Source: Adiantum capillus-veneris (Eukaryota > Streptophyta > Polypodiopsida > Polypodiales > Pteridaceae). Taken from it: a stretch of DNA of 60,000 nt. A program made the position numbers and the translations under genes. The notes beneath the pieces were generated by a model. The model worked only from the letters and a program-made list of their open reading frames with translations, searched no databases and had not been told where the DNA came from. Below, piece by piece: positions 10,921 to 22,851 of the stretch; the stretch's first letter is position 1, and every line of letters starts with the position of its first letter. The DNA lies in assembly GCA_014529385.2 (NCBI GenBank), contig CM043958.1, positions 157,582,793-157,642,792 on the forward strand. Reading direction: 5' to 3'.

Positions 10921-11906
10921 GTAGATTTTTTGAAAGAAAATTAAAAGATAATTTTCCTAGCATCTTGACAGTCTAACACAGCTTTAATAGTTATATTATT
11001 TTATTTTTAGTTCAATTAGTATAATTACCATTAATTTATTATTAATATGATTGATTTCACTCCTAATATAATACAATAATTAATTAGATTAGTATCCCTA
11101 AGCTTAATCTCAATAATCATCAGAGAATAAGAATTAGGAGAGAATTTTAAAGTGTAAGTAAGTTTAAACTTCTTAATCAATTGAATTAATTAAGAAAAAG
11201 TAAGTAGATTAGCATAATTCTGCTAATAAAAAAGCTTTAGTGCTAATTACCGTGGATTAACCAACTGGAGTTTTTCTCTCTAGTGATTTCTGAGTAGAGA
11301 TCTCTCTACGTGAGAGAGAAATGGCCAGGACTCCGAGTCTAATTTCTTTTGTGAAGAAGGCAGATCTATTTATAGATTTTAGGGCCCCTGGGCTATTTCT
11401 GGCAGGTCCTGGCACCTCAAGCTAGCCCCCAACTTCCCCCTACTACCACCTGCTGCTAAAATCAGCTTGGGCAGGTTCATCACAGCCCCACACAGCCCCC
11501 CATATTCCTAAAATCGATTTCTGCTATTTTTTGACTTTTAATAATTAACTTTGGAAATATCTGCAGTTTCTAGAACTTTAGGGTAAAAAGTCTTTAGCAG
11601 TAATAATTGCTGAAACCTTTCAATTTTACTTAGCTAATTAAATTCACATTGTAACCTTTTAGAGCCCGTAACTTTTCCAAATTTTATCAGAATTCTGTTC
11701 TGAAAATTTCTAACCATAGTAAAGCCGTGGTTATAGTTCCAAAAATACCAATATTTGCCATAGTTGGATCATTCTACAGTGTTTTCTTAACAACTAGGCT
11801 AATTTGATCATGCTTTGTACAATTTCTAAGGTTTCAAAAACTAGAAACCTTACAATTTGAGCTATGCAACGATGGAACCTTCAACATTTGATGCCATTGC
11901 CAGGGA
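10921..11906 (+). repeat. Gypsy LTR (3' part) and its PBS
   Basis: The segment ends CCTTCAACA at 11886 and is followed at 11887 by TTTGATGCCATTGCCAGGGA. This resembles the tRNA-Asp PBS used by Tat/Athila-type gypsy elements (TTTGGCGCCATTGCCGGGGA). The next bases (CCTATGCTAGTG) are matched after the second PBS at 13303. The CT-rich start-like stretch at 11270-11340 could be the R region. The 5' LTR boundary was not found. Confidence 0.5.
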
Positions 11907-12351
11907 CGATGGCCTATGCTAGTGTAATTGTGGCATAATTGGATGTGTTTCCTCACTAATTTCACTTGTGTGTTTATTGTTTTGTGGATTTTGGATGTGT
12001 GTGCATGAACCAATGTGTTCATTATTTGCTAATTTGTCACCGTATCTTGCCCATTGTGTGTTTACACACTCTAACTTCACACTAATCCCTTGCTATTTTC
12101 ACTAATTTTGCTAATTTACACACTAATTTGCTACTAAGGATTGGAGATTTCATCCGTTCAACCGATCTTCATCGGAAAGGTAATCAAGCTGGTATTTTTA
12201 ACCTCCCTAGAATCTAAACATATGTAGAGATGTGTAGAGATTCCATGATGATGCAATGTCAATTCTATGTTATGTTATGCTAATTAACACCATAGCTATA
12301 TCATGGACATTACAATGCCATGTCGATGCTATGTTAATTGCAATGCAATGT

Positions 12352-13321
12352 TGTTAGCAGCGGCTAACACAGGTTACACCGAATATGCATCAAGCGGGAG
12401 ATATGCTATGGATGTCACAATCTTTCCCACTCACTTTTTATAAGTCTTGGGCTCACTTGGAGTTCCAAAGTTGTATATGCTAGCTAGAAGGCTCAAGCTT
12501 AAACCCATAGTAGAATGGATTGTGGCGAAAGCCTTTAAAAGGAAGCCTTTATGCAAGGAGGCTTCATTCTTGAGTATCCACTCTTAAGGATCCACTTTTG
12601 AGAGCTCCCTCTCTCTTGAGTGTTCACTCTTTGGCCTAGCCTGGAGCTTAATGCCCATGCTTAAGAGGCTAGTGCTAATCATTGTAATTAGAGTAAGCTC
12701 TTCTTGATTAATCTAATTTCTATTTTCTCACTAGTCTTATCTTCTCTACATTTCATTATGTCATGGAGTAGTATTACACTCTCATTATTCTAGATTTGAG
12801 AGAGGTATGTACTTCTTGCTATTAACCACTCCTATTCTTCTCTAAGCATTCAATTTGTGATTTAACATCACTAATTAGGTTGATTAATTTGGGTCTTAAT
12901 CTTGCAGTTAGTGTGTGTGCCCTATTGTTTGCTTGTGTGTAGATAGGTTTTATGAAACTCTAGCACCATTCACCTCATGTTGTAGCTACTGATGAAGTGC
13001 CGTGATTAACATGTGGTAATTAGTGTGTGCTTATCATTAGTGTGGTTGGGGTTTCTAGTCTATGGTAAGTCGAACTTTGGTGGACTTGATGTGTGTAGGC
13101 GTTGATTGATTAGTGATTAGAGTAGGTTTAGAGTTAGTCTTGCCATGGCTAATCTCTACTTGCATTGGAGTGGTGATCTCTTGAATCTTCTATTCCTATT
13201 CATCCAATACTCTTGCTTCCATGCTCTAGCCGGATTGCCGATCCACGGATTTGATAATTTTGTGTGGGTTGCGATTAGGTCGTGCTACAACGCCTCCCAA
13301 TATTTGGCGCCATTGCCGTGG
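12352..13321 (+). repeat. Second gypsy LTR and tRNA-Asp-type PBS
   Basis: It begins TGTTAGCAGCGGCTAACA, a 6-bp hairpin (GTTAGC/GCTAAC) also seen at the start of the LTR at 30267. It ends about 13302 and is followed by the PBS TTTGGCGCCATTGCCGTGGA at 13303. A GC-poor promoter-like stretch and a CT-rich block (12600-12640) lie within. The total of about 950 bp suits Tat/Athila lineages. The downstream leader begins CCTAAGCTAGTG, as at 11887. Confidence 0.6.
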
Positions 13322-15300
13322 ACTGATAACCTAAGCTAGTGAGTTTAGGATGTGTAGAATAGAGTAATTTCACTACTAATTTTGTTGATTTTTGAGTATG
13401 TGTAACTCAATTTTTGGTTTGATTTGATGATGTTGTGCAAGTAATTAATGCTAATGTTGAGTTATGAATACCCCAAACCCCCAATTTCACTAATTTTATA
13501 CTAACCCATGCTAATTTTGCTTCATTTTCATACTAATTCTTACTAATTTTGACTAACCTTGCTAGCCTAACTACTAACATTTGAAGTGTAAAGTATGTTA
13601 AATCACCTTGCAAGAGCCAGAATCATTACTCTAATCAAGTTAATTGTGCTAGTTTATGACTAATTTGATGATTTGAGTGTTTGATTTTTTGGCCTAAAAT
13701 GGTCGATTTTGGAGTCGATTTGATGGTGCACACACTTGTGTGTGCAATGATGCATCTTCGCGTGGAGCAAAGGAATATCTTGGAGTGTAATTACATGTAA
13801 GTGCACTCACTTGATCATGTCAATTCTTGGTTGATTAATGTGATTCAATGTGCTAATTATGTGCTAAAATTAGGTGTGTAACACAAATTGACCTACACTT
13901 TGCACCGAATTTGATTCACTTGGAATAAAATTGATGATCAAATCTTGACTAATGAACCTTGGGTGTGCAAGATAATGTTTAATTCTCATCAAGAATTCAT
14001 ATGTGTGCATAAAAATAATTGTGTGTGTGCATGCACCAAAGAGGAAAAAAAAATTGTCAAAAATTTCAAGTATGTGCACCTAATCTTTAGTGTGTGCATA
14101 CATAATAATTGATAAAATTGATGATACACGAGTATGCAATCATGTGATTGATATGTATTCTAAACTAATTCAATCATTGGATAAGCCTAATTGCCAAAAA
14201 ATTGGGCAAAGATTGAGTGTGTGTGCCCATCCAAAGCCACTTGATTTTCAATGATTGATGGTCAATTGGGGCACCAAAATGATTTTTGATTATGGAATGT
14301 TCATAAAAAGTGTGTACAATCATTAGGTGTAAGCTTAAATGCATTGCCAATTGAGCCAAATTTGATCATTTGTGCTTAATTTTTGAGTGTGTGCATTGCT
14401 TGATTGAGTAAAAATAGTGCTATTTTTTAAGAGATTGAGCATGCATGCATTCAATTATGCTTGATCGAGCTTGCAATTTGAGCATTGCAACGTGGAATTA
14501 ATATAATTTTTGCATAAAATTTTGGCCTAAATTTGGGTGTGTGTGCCTACTCAATGGCATGTGCAATCCAGTCCTTGAATGAATAATTGGTATCTTTTAC
14601 CAATTATGATGATTATTTTGGCCAAATAGTTGATGTCTGTGTCGCAAAAGTGGCTTGATGATTGAGATAGGTCACACAATTGGTACTCAATTGTGTAGAT
14701 TTTTTGTGTATGTCCATGCTAATGATGAATCAATTTGATGAACATGGAAAAAATACACTAATGTGTGTGCCTACTCAATGGCATTAGATGTCCAAATTGA
14801 AGATGAATAATTGGTAAAAATTACCAATCATGATGATTATTAGACCTAAAGATCAGTGTGTGCATTATAAATCAATTTGGATTTGAACTGAATGACTCAA
14901 TTTGTGCATAATTGGGGATGATTGAGGTACTGTGACACTACCATAAGTGCTAAATTAATTGGATATGGAGTGCCTATGAGTTGATCGTGTAGCTTTGCAA
15001 ACCTAAATGACGAGCCTCATTGGGTTTGAATGATATGGGATATTGGATATGAGCAGTGCAAGATTGCAATGATGATAATGGGGAATGCCCAAGTTGTTCA
15101 TCCATTTTAATCAACGACTTAAAATGGGATTCTAAAAGTAGAGGTTTATACATAGTTGATTGAGTTTGAATATCAATTTTGTCAATGTGTTGTGCATTGG
15201 ATCTCAATTTATTGAAATTCGGAGTGCAGTATGGTGGATGAAAATCAATTTAACATAAAGAGTCCCAATTTTCCAAAATTATGAAAAATGGGCCTTAGTA
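13322..15300. other. Long AT-rich gypsy leader with diverged internal repeats
   Basis: No coding similarity. A loosely repeated block starting TGTGTGCCTACTCAATGG, followed by ATGAATAATTGGTA and a TTACCAAT-type inverted arm, occurs at 14536 and 14762. A related start is at 14217. Many TGTGTGC tracts are scattered through it. It ends where integrase coding sequence begins, so gag, protease and RT have been lost between. Confidence 0.5.
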
Positions 15301-15319
15301 TGTTTCTTGTCAATCATTT

Positions 15320-15690
15320 GTGCATATGGAAAACAAAATTACGAAGGCCCATGTTGATTTTGTGCCTGTAGCTCACATCTATGCACAAAAGCGGAAACAA
15401 AAACAATTTTTTGATTCCCATCTAGTCACAAAAATCTTCAAAAAAGGGGACTTAGTTTTAATCTACTTCCTTAAGCAACACATTCCCAAGTTTAAGAAAA
15501 AGGGAAACGGACCATTTATCATTGAAGATGTATCCCCAAGTGGAGCAGTTAAGTTGTTCAACTCTAGATGGTGAACCAATGGCCAATTGGATTAGTGGAT
15601 GCCATTTTGAAAGAAGTACAATTTGCCACTAACCAATGAATTGCTAGAGAAGATGCATGCAGCAAAGCAGAGAAAGAAATGATAGCAGGT
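15320..15690 (+). pseudogene. Ty3/gypsy integrase C-terminal domain
   Basis: The reading FKKGDLVLIYFLKQHIPKF, GNGPFIIEDVSPSGAVKL, then in shifted frames LDGEPMANWISGC and LPLTNELLEKMHAAK. This is the GPF/Y-type integrase C-terminus and tail. Two frameshifts and stops near 15655 mark it as a pseudogene. The catalytic core upstream is absent. Confidence 0.8.
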
Positions 15691-15699
15691 CATTGATGA

Positions 15700-16790
15700 A
15701 GCCCTAGAGGAAGCTCAGCTTCTAGCACTCAAAAGGAAAGCTACTCTCAAAAATTAACAAATACCTATTCCCATCAACACTCCGGAACTAGATGAACGAC
15801 TATGGAAATTACATAAGGATGCAGTATCAACAAATGATGAATGGTTAGATGGAATGGACCTTCGCATCAAAGTACAGTTGAACAATCATAGCACAAATGC
15901 ATTGGTCGATGCAGGAGCTCAAGTAAATGCAGTCAGTTATTCCACGTAGAAGAAAGCAACGAAACTCAGTCTTTGACATCAGGAATATCTGCTATTCAAG
16001 GATGCAACAAGAACCCAACACCGGCATTCGCAATAGTCAACTTCAATGTGATAGTACATGGATGTTCATGCCCTCATCAGTTTGTATGCTTACCAACTAA
16101 ACACATGAATGAAACAATGATTCTTGGAATCTCATGGATGCGGACGCACAAGGCAGTACCAGATTGGGATACCAATCAACTCGAGCTATCACCTAAAGGA
16201 GGACAACTCATCGTTCCAATTGCACCAAGCAAGAAGGAATGGAAAAGAGGCTACCAGCAAAAGAAACCATGAAGCAATTAGTCTTCTTTATCCTCTAGAC
16301 AAGAAAATGCTACAAGTAGCATGCAAGGAGTCAAGAATATCTGGGTACGAAAAGCACAACTCAAGGACAAGCCGTCTCAAATTTGGGTGCCCAAGACATC
16401 ATCTACCGTACTAAAGAAGGTTCCAAAGTTAAAGACAGAAAGAAGAGCATCTTCGAGCAGGGAACCTAACACAAGATAGATTTGGAGGAAAAAGGAGCAC
16501 TTATCTTCCTCGCAAACTGTAAAACCAATGAAGCAGTGGAGAGTTAAGTCTCAAAAGACTCAACCACAATAGTTCATCAATGAAAAACCAAGATACCAGT
16601 GGCGAGTTAAAGCTCAACAATGGTCATCATTGATACAGACAGCCCAGGAATTCAATGTGCCAAAGCATCCTGATGGTACAATAAAGCAAAGAGCACACAA
16701 GCTACAAGATTTTCTCTTTGAAAAACAACAACAGACACAATTGTTCAACCCATGCACATAGTCGTCCCGAAGTACGCCATCTAAGAGGGG
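15700..16790 (+). pseudogene. Post-integrase retropepsin-like segment and Trp/Lys-rich tail
   Basis: Downstream of the integrase end comes a segment with LRIKVQLNNHSTNALVDAGA, QVNAVSYST, then FNVIVHGCSCPHQFVCLP, then MILGISWMRTHKAVPDWD. This is the outline of an aspartic protease: D-x-GA motif, then an ILG-W flap-side motif. The usual DSGA/DTGA is DAGA. It is followed by a tail with recurring Trp and Lys (IWVRKAQLKDK, IWVPK, QWRVK) and ends at a purine-rich stretch (GAGGGGTGGAAGGGAA, 16777-16792) that could be a PPT. A protease after integrase is not the normal gypsy order. It has stops and frameshifts. Alternatively it is the start of a second element joined by deletion. Confidence 0.5.
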
Positions 16791-17530
16791 TGGAAGGGAA
16801 CTAAGTAATTAAGGGCAATGTTTGAAGAGGGAGAAAAAAGTTGGATGTTACCGTGTGATTTTTTGCAAAATTACGTAATAATTCTTTTAAAAAATTATCA
16901 ACAGGGGAATTTTAACTGATAACATCTCCCCGATGAGTGTAAATAGTGTATATACTATCAAAAAATAGCCTTTTTTCTTATTTTTATCATTTTTCTTGAT
17001 ATTCGAGCTTAAAAATGGAGATATCCACCAAAAAGAAATAAAATAGTGTTCTTCAATGGATTTTCTTAATTATTGACTTTTCACTTTGCTTTTATAGTGC
17101 ATTTTATCATTTTCTTTGAATTTTTAATAAACGGGTCAAAAATTAAAAATAAATAGCAAAGGAGCTTAGATGGAGAAACTGAAGATACGATGATGATCAG
17201 AAGGACAAAAGACAGGCACAAAAAGATTCAATTGAATCGACAGATGGAAGCGAGAAGCCTAAATTCGGCGGCCAAGGCCTACTTTTGCAAATTCTTGCAG
17301 AATAAGCTAACGAAATCCGATTGGACTGATAGGGAAATCTAGGGAAAAATAGTTTGGGAAGTCCGAGTATAGATATCCAAGGTAGCCCAAAATCACCTCA
17401 TTTCCACTAGTCACTCTTGGGGGAGAGAGCTTTCTGCCTTCTTCGTGCGCGATTTTCGAAGTCTACAGTTGTCCTTTTACAGCGCCTTCTCACACGAGAC
17501 ATGAGGGGTAATTTCTAAACTTATCAATGA
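16791..17530 (+). repeat. LTR-like region
   Basis: Begins after the purine-rich stretch. An AT-rich U3-like part is followed by a CT/GC-rich part (17400-17500). The arrangement resembles the LTR at 30267-30675, which also has a GATAACAT block and a CCTTCTT(C)G(T)GCG block, but overall similarity is weak. Boundaries are uncertain. Confidence 0.3.
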
Positions 17531-18920
17531 AAATTTCTATAGGCCAACTAGCAAGTCTAGGCTCATGAAAAAACCTTAGTAACCCAGCAGTGCACGAAGT
17601 CCTACGACACAAAATTGACCATAGCGACCTGTCAGCTCAACTGAATTGGACGAGACTTGAACTGTAGCATGCCCCTATATAAGAGAACACTCTCATATCA
17701 CCAGATGACCTATTGGCAGGGGTCAAGGGGGTTCCAAGTAAATACTCTAGGTTTTTGTCACATGCTAGAATTGGATTCTGACTCCACGGGCAGCTTATAC
17801 ACGAGGTATATACACAATGTACCTAGATGGTATCATGGAAACAGTCCAGGCAAGCTCTCTAACAGTAGAATGAACCTCAAAGTCTACAAAGTGTCAAATT
17901 TGACATACGAAGTCAAACTGACTCCGAATGGGCCAAAACTGGATGAGTAGCATCAGGACTATGTAGCCGACAAGTCCATAGCTTCAAAGGTGACTAACCA
18001 ACTCTACATGCCAAGTAGTCACAAAAATCGGTGATTTCAGAGTCGATAAGAGCACAAAGTGATGCCAACACGACTGAACTTTACAAATTCATTTTAGGAC
18101 TTGTTTTAGATGTATTAAAGATGTTTAAGTCATCAAATTGTCAATTCTTGCAAGAAAAGTGACTGTTGTAAATAATCGCAATTATTTACTTCTGTGTTTG
18201 TTTGGCTTGAAATTGATTTCTTCATTTCACCTATCACTTGTCCACATCTATTACATGCCACATGTCAAGTATCAGCCAAAATGATCAAGAAAAACTCTAA
18301 ATTTGTCACAAAACGCACCAAAGTCTTTTTAATTAAATTTTTGAGTTAACTATCACATTTTTTTATCCATATCACCCCATATCTCACACACGGACTCTAC
18401 ATCATTCCTAGAACCAAGTTGCAACAAAAAATGTACAAATTGATGAAAAAGTTAATAATCGTGATTATTTACTTTTTTACCAAAATGGATGCAATTTGCA
18501 ACTTTGACCTTATGGGACCAAAGAACATGATGTCCCAGGCCCACTTATCAAGTTTGAGCAAGTTTGGAACTCAAAAACTCAATTTCTCTTTATATCTACT
18601 GTTTCAGAGTCTAAAAGCCTAAATCTGGCACCATTTTCACCTAGTGCACTCAAATGAGCCCACATTTCACTTAGAGTATCTAAATGCCATATGTTTCAAG
18701 CCTCTGATGTCAAAAATGCAAAAAGTTGGTAAAAATCCCCAGCTCTAGATAATCATGATTATTTACTTTTGTTGCAAATTTTACCTGGACTGCATGATTT
18801 TGATTTCTACATGTTATCTATGCATGCTCCAAAAGCAAAATGGAGTTCATTTGCCAACCATTCAAACTCGGGGCATTTCCGAGTGGAATTCATAAACTTT
18901 TCTAACTTTGACACTATTCA
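17531..18920 (+). other. Gypsy leader with spaced palindromic motifs
   Basis: Non-coding leader. The palindrome AATAATCGTGATTATT followed by TACTT appears at 18171, 18454 and 18748 at about 290-bp spacing. One copy is a perfect ATAATCATGATTAT. A fourth copy lies at 30831, after another LTR, so it belongs to the element family. Confidence 0.5.
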
Positions 18921-18924
18921 CCTA

Positions 18925-19371
18925 ACAGGAGCAATGCAAGCGGCTGCGAAGGCAAGGAAAAGGGTGTCTCGGAAAGATAAGCTGCAAGACCTGCCACCAT
19001 ACCAGTTAGACCCAATCTGAGTAAAACGGCAAAGGAAACCTACTTATCTAAAGAGCAGCTCGAAGAAAACAACACCACAGTCTTCACTGGCAGATTCAAG
19101 AGTGAAGAAGGACACCAATTAGAATTGCAAATGCTACCTAAGGAGGTTTATGATGTAGCTGCAAAGCTAGATACCAAAGAAGCCAATAGAACACTGGGGC
19201 TTTGAGATTTCTATGACCGAGAACCATGCGGAGTGGATTTCCAGAAAGCATATGAATTTTTGTCCTCGGTCAAAGAAGATGGATCGGCCCAAATCACGGA
19301 CCAACAGGGGCAAAAGGTTGAAGTGGTGATCAATAAAGATATAGTGGCCAAGGCACTGAAGCTACACAGAC

Positions 19372-19373
<2 letters not shown>
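18925..19373 (+). pseudogene. N-terminal part of a retroelement-borne unknown protein
   Basis: The frame starts near AMQAAAKARKRVSRKDKLQD, runs through a stop at 19018, then RKPTYLSKEQLEENN, LELQMLPKEVYDVAAKLD, a TGA at 19204, and DFYDREPCGVDFQKAYEFL, INKDIVAKALKL. The style (short globular domain ending in a V-x-V-x-I-N-K-D-I-V-x-x-A-L block) resembles the plant transposon-protein domain carried by Athila-type first ORFs. That is family recall, not a search. It is interrupted at 19374 by inserted DNA and appears to continue at 27876. Confidence 0.4.

Positions 19374-19429
<56 letters not shown>
19374..19429. repeat. (AG)n microsatellite
   Basis: About 27 uninterrupted AG units directly at the junction between the plus-strand coding remnant and the minus-strand copia block. 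Confidence 0.95.
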
Positions 19430-19431
<2 letters not shown>

Positions 19432-19435
19432 CTTG

Positions 19436-19690
19436 AATGATACCAGTATGATACTGAGGAGTGACTGGTATGATAGCGGTATGATACTGAGAAGTGACTG
19501 GTTTGATACTGAGAAGTGGCAAAGACACGCACACACACACACAGGGAATGTATGACACACACACACACACACACAAGGAATGTATGATACCGGTATGATA
19601 CTGAGAAATGACTGGTATGATACCGGTATGATACTGAGAAGTGACTGGTATGATACCGGTATGATACTGAGAAGTGACTGAGAAGTGACA
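19436..19690. repeat. 33-bp minisatellite with palindromic core
   Basis: Repeats of a unit containing ATACCGGTATGATACTGAGA and AGTGACTGGT, about six complete or partial copies. It is interrupted by two (CA)n stretches (19529-19575). The core ATACCGGTAT is a perfect palindrome. Where the 3' LTR of the neighbouring copia would be expected, only this array is present. Confidence 0.85.
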
Positions 19691-19839
19691 AAGAGAGACA
19701 ACTTAGAACTCAACTCATGGCAATCCTGTCCCCTATCATAGAGATCATGGCACTCTGACTCCGAGCTGTGGAGTGACTCCTCATGCCCACCACATATCAC
19801 ATGTGTACCAAGAGTATCCATCTGTCATGAATCTACATC

Positions 19840-20637
19840 AAGCTCTGGCATAAGCATATCAAGAAATGACTCCACAATAGCCGACATCTCAGCATCCATG
19901 TGAGTCATCTCTGTCATCACCTCTGATGACTCATCCTGCTATGACTCACTAGAGTTGTCCCGCTCTACCTGTGCATCCGTAGATGCAACCTGCACAACAA
20001 GGTCACTGCTCTACACTCCATGCAAAGAATCCTGCAACCCACAAGCAAAAGAGACTCGCCTGCTCTCTCGTTGTCTATCTGGCTGCATGATCACAGAGAC
20101 AACACTGTCTCTCTCATGATCCACATGCAATGGGTAACCTGGACCACTCCTGGCACCTCTCGCAATCACTAGCGAACCCAAATGCATCACAAAATCTCGC
20201 TCTCGAAGCGAAATCTGACATCCACAATCTCTAAGCTGACCAATCGAGATCAAACTCACTATCAAATCTGGTACATAGTGCACATGTCATAATAAGTAAG
20301 ATGCACGACTCGGTAATGACAGTCTCACATCTCCAACACCTGCTATCGCATGCACCGATCCATCAGTCAAACGTACACTACCAAGCATCCCGCTAGAATA
20401 GCTACAAAACCATTCACGATGCGACGTGACATGAAACATAGCATCTGCGTCTAGCAACCACTGCAAAGGGAGTGCGCTATCCACATGTATAGCATCTCGT
20501 GCATAGCTCGAGGTAAAAGTGACATCCCCGTCACTAGTATACTCCGACACTACATCTGCCTCAATTGTCAAAGCAACTGAGTCCATGGCATCACTACATA
20601 CATCTCTGAGACTGCCATGTCTCCTACGATGTTGCAT
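19840..20637 (-). pseudogene. Copia protease and acidic tail of a non-autonomous element
   Basis: Minus-strand reading. The protease has LLDADAMFHVTSHREW, where the catalytic DSG is altered to DAD. It continues with GMLGSVRLTDGSVHA, VGDVRLSLPS, a stop and frame change near 20285, then YVPDLIVSLISIGQL and GSLVIARGARSG. Instead of the expected pre-integrase and integrase it jumps to RRVSFACGLQD. It ends in an acidic stretch with MTEMTHMDAEMSAIVESFL and DMLMPELDVDS. The same truncated architecture is seen at 2151-2663. Confidence 0.65.
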
Positions 20638-20639
20638 AC

Positions 20640-21156
20640 GACGAAAACAGCGTCGTCTAACGTGTCTAGAATGACCACAATACCATCATGTCACATGTCG
20701 GCGTACTCGTGAATGTACATGTCTCACACGAGTCCTTGATGACTCAGATCTATCATACGTATCATGTAATATGTGCCAAAGTGCTCTCGAAGTAGTCTCA
20801 TACATAACAAGAGCATATACAGATTCCGCAAGGTGCAAAGAGAGCATAGATAGTGCCATCTCTTCTAGCTCCTGCCACTGATCGTCAGACATGTTTGAAG
20901 GTCTACCTGCATCACCACTCAATGGTCGATGCAACCCTCGTTGTGCCAGTGCATCAAGCATACAATCTCTCAATGCCGCAAATTCTGACCCATCAAACAC
21001 GCGCATCTGTGAGAGGTCACAATCTGATCGATCACCTGTCTCTGCCATGAGCACAAGTAGCACGCTAGATAGTAAAACCACCTCACCAACAACACCTGGA
21101 AACTGTCTACAAATATGGCTAGAAACACAATGTAAAACCTGTGAGACACACTCCAA
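20640..21156 (-). pseudogene. Copia gag, internally shortened
   Basis: Reading: MRVFDGSEFAALRDCMLDAL, then MSDDQWQELEEMALSMLSLH, ALWHILHDTYDRSE. This is the N-terminal half of a copia gag. After about codon 140 it passes directly to Arg-rich sequence and a degenerate zinc knuckle (WYCGHSRHVRRRC, plus strand near 20655-20695). About 100 residues of the normal capsid are therefore missing. A stop lies just before the knuckle. Confidence 0.65.
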
Positions 21157-22650
21157 AATAGAGCTCCCGCAATGTCAATACAAGCCTCACCTGCTCTAGT
21201 ATCACACTGCAATCAAACGCACTACTTACAAGACGCATTCATGACGACCATAACCATGTGCATAATCTTCATCGAATCAGCCCTGAAATTCAGCCGAAAA
21301 TTACAAAATTCTCAGCCCTCTTGCATGGCCAAAAACAGTCCGTAATTCAGCCCCACACTACCAACTGTAGCGCATCAAGAATCAGCCCAAAACTTCTCCA
21401 AGAAGTTATGACTTGTTCGGTCTGAAGATCACATGCACACACGCCGTCATAGAGCATACATCTGTGAGCTAATCACCAAGCCCACACTGTGCGGTATCGA
21501 TGCATACATGCACTAAGCTCCCACTTGCAGAGAACACTGCACGTAATCACTAAGTGCAATAGTAATCACAACCTGGATCGAATCAACTTATGCGCATAAA
21601 ACTCCTGCGAAAATTTTGCCAGAGTTTCGATGCACAATGGCTATCAACACAAAATAACCATTGTCCTAGAAGCTCAATACAATGAGCAATCAATGCGCAT
21701 CAAACTACACTCAACATACATGCATAAGCTCTGCAAACCCGTGTCAGCAAATGCTCACAAAGAGTACCACAGGTGACCATACATATCATCCACAACCAAC
21801 CTCTGCACTTGATCACAAGATCTACTACTCACCACATAAGCATACATAGAGCATTACCCGCTCAAAGACCGTGTATGCAAGCCACAACACTGCAGAAGAA
21901 GCACTCAACTGCAGGATGCAACACCTGTGGGAGTACTAGACTCAACCTGTACCTGGGAGTCAAACCCGATCTTGTAACACCTACAAATGCTCACAATCGA
22001 GCAAATCAAACCAATCCACCTCATATGTGCCTGCTACCTGCAGTGTGCACGGGTAAGCTGTCTGTAGCAAAGAAAACAACAAAGCCCAAAACTGTCTTGA
22101 AAAACAGTCTCGGTGTTCTTAATTTCAGACCCACCTGCACTCCAAATCAAAAAACAATTCCTTCTAGAAAGTGGCAGATCTTGAAGCCAGCTCCGTTTTG
22201 AACCAAAAAGTTTTGGAATTGGAGCTTTGTAGCTCAAGTTATGAGCAAAACAGTGGACTGCTGTCAAACTGTTAAAAATTGAACGACTTTCTTCTGTGCT
22301 TCTTTGAGCTCATAGAAAGGCTCAAACTCACTTCCCACCTTGATGCATGAGCTGCATGTATCAATCTTATAATGCTTCCCTGTCTATGGAAGCTCCAAGC
22401 TCCAATCTGTCGCCGATGTAGCCGTTGCAAAGCTTGCCGAGAAGAGGGAAGATGTTGTACACAGTGGGCTGATCTGTAGAGGAACTGTGGACTGATCTGT
22501 GAGCACTAGGAAGCTCCTGAGAGCTCTCCTGCAAGCCTCTGTATGGCTGCTCACAAGCCTCCTCTATTTCTTTTCTCAAATCTGTGTCCTCTCCGCCATA
22601 GCCGACGAGTTTATCTCGAAGCCGTCCATCTACGCTCTCACACCTGTCAC
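21157..22650. other. 5' leader of the gag+protease copia element
   Basis: 1.5 kb between PBS and gag. Open frames here are short and unlike any family I know. Nothing else is visible. Confidence 0.4.
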
Positions 22651-22851
22651 TCTGATACCAATTCAAGGGGATCGGGGAGCACCATAGACGGAGAGTGAGA
22701 GAGAGAAGGAGACACACACATGATGTGGATGGGGAGACTGTGAAGTGGCAGCTCCCCCTATATAGTATACTCACTATAAGTATAGGGTAACAGTGGGTGG
22801 GCGCCCATGACCTGGGTGACCGGTCAAGGCACATAGGCCTTAACCCCAACA
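22651..22851 (-). repeat. 5' LTR and PBS of the gag+protease copia element
   Basis: On the minus strand the LTR starts TGTTGGGGTTAAGG at 22851 and ends CCCCTTGA at 22663, 189 bp. It is followed by ATTGGTATCAGAGTGACAGG, a tRNA-iMet PBS. It abuts the broken 3' LTR of the next element exactly at 22851/22852. No matching 3' LTR was found at the other end. Confidence 0.75.

Noticed and set aside
15320-16414. Intact gypsy integrase gene
   Set aside because: Only the C-terminal domain is present and stops and frameshifts occur within 100 codons.
19330-19821. Long minus-strand frames rich in Ser/Leu and Val/Cys
   Set aside because: They are translations of (GA)n, (CA)n and the 33-bp minisatellite, not proteins.
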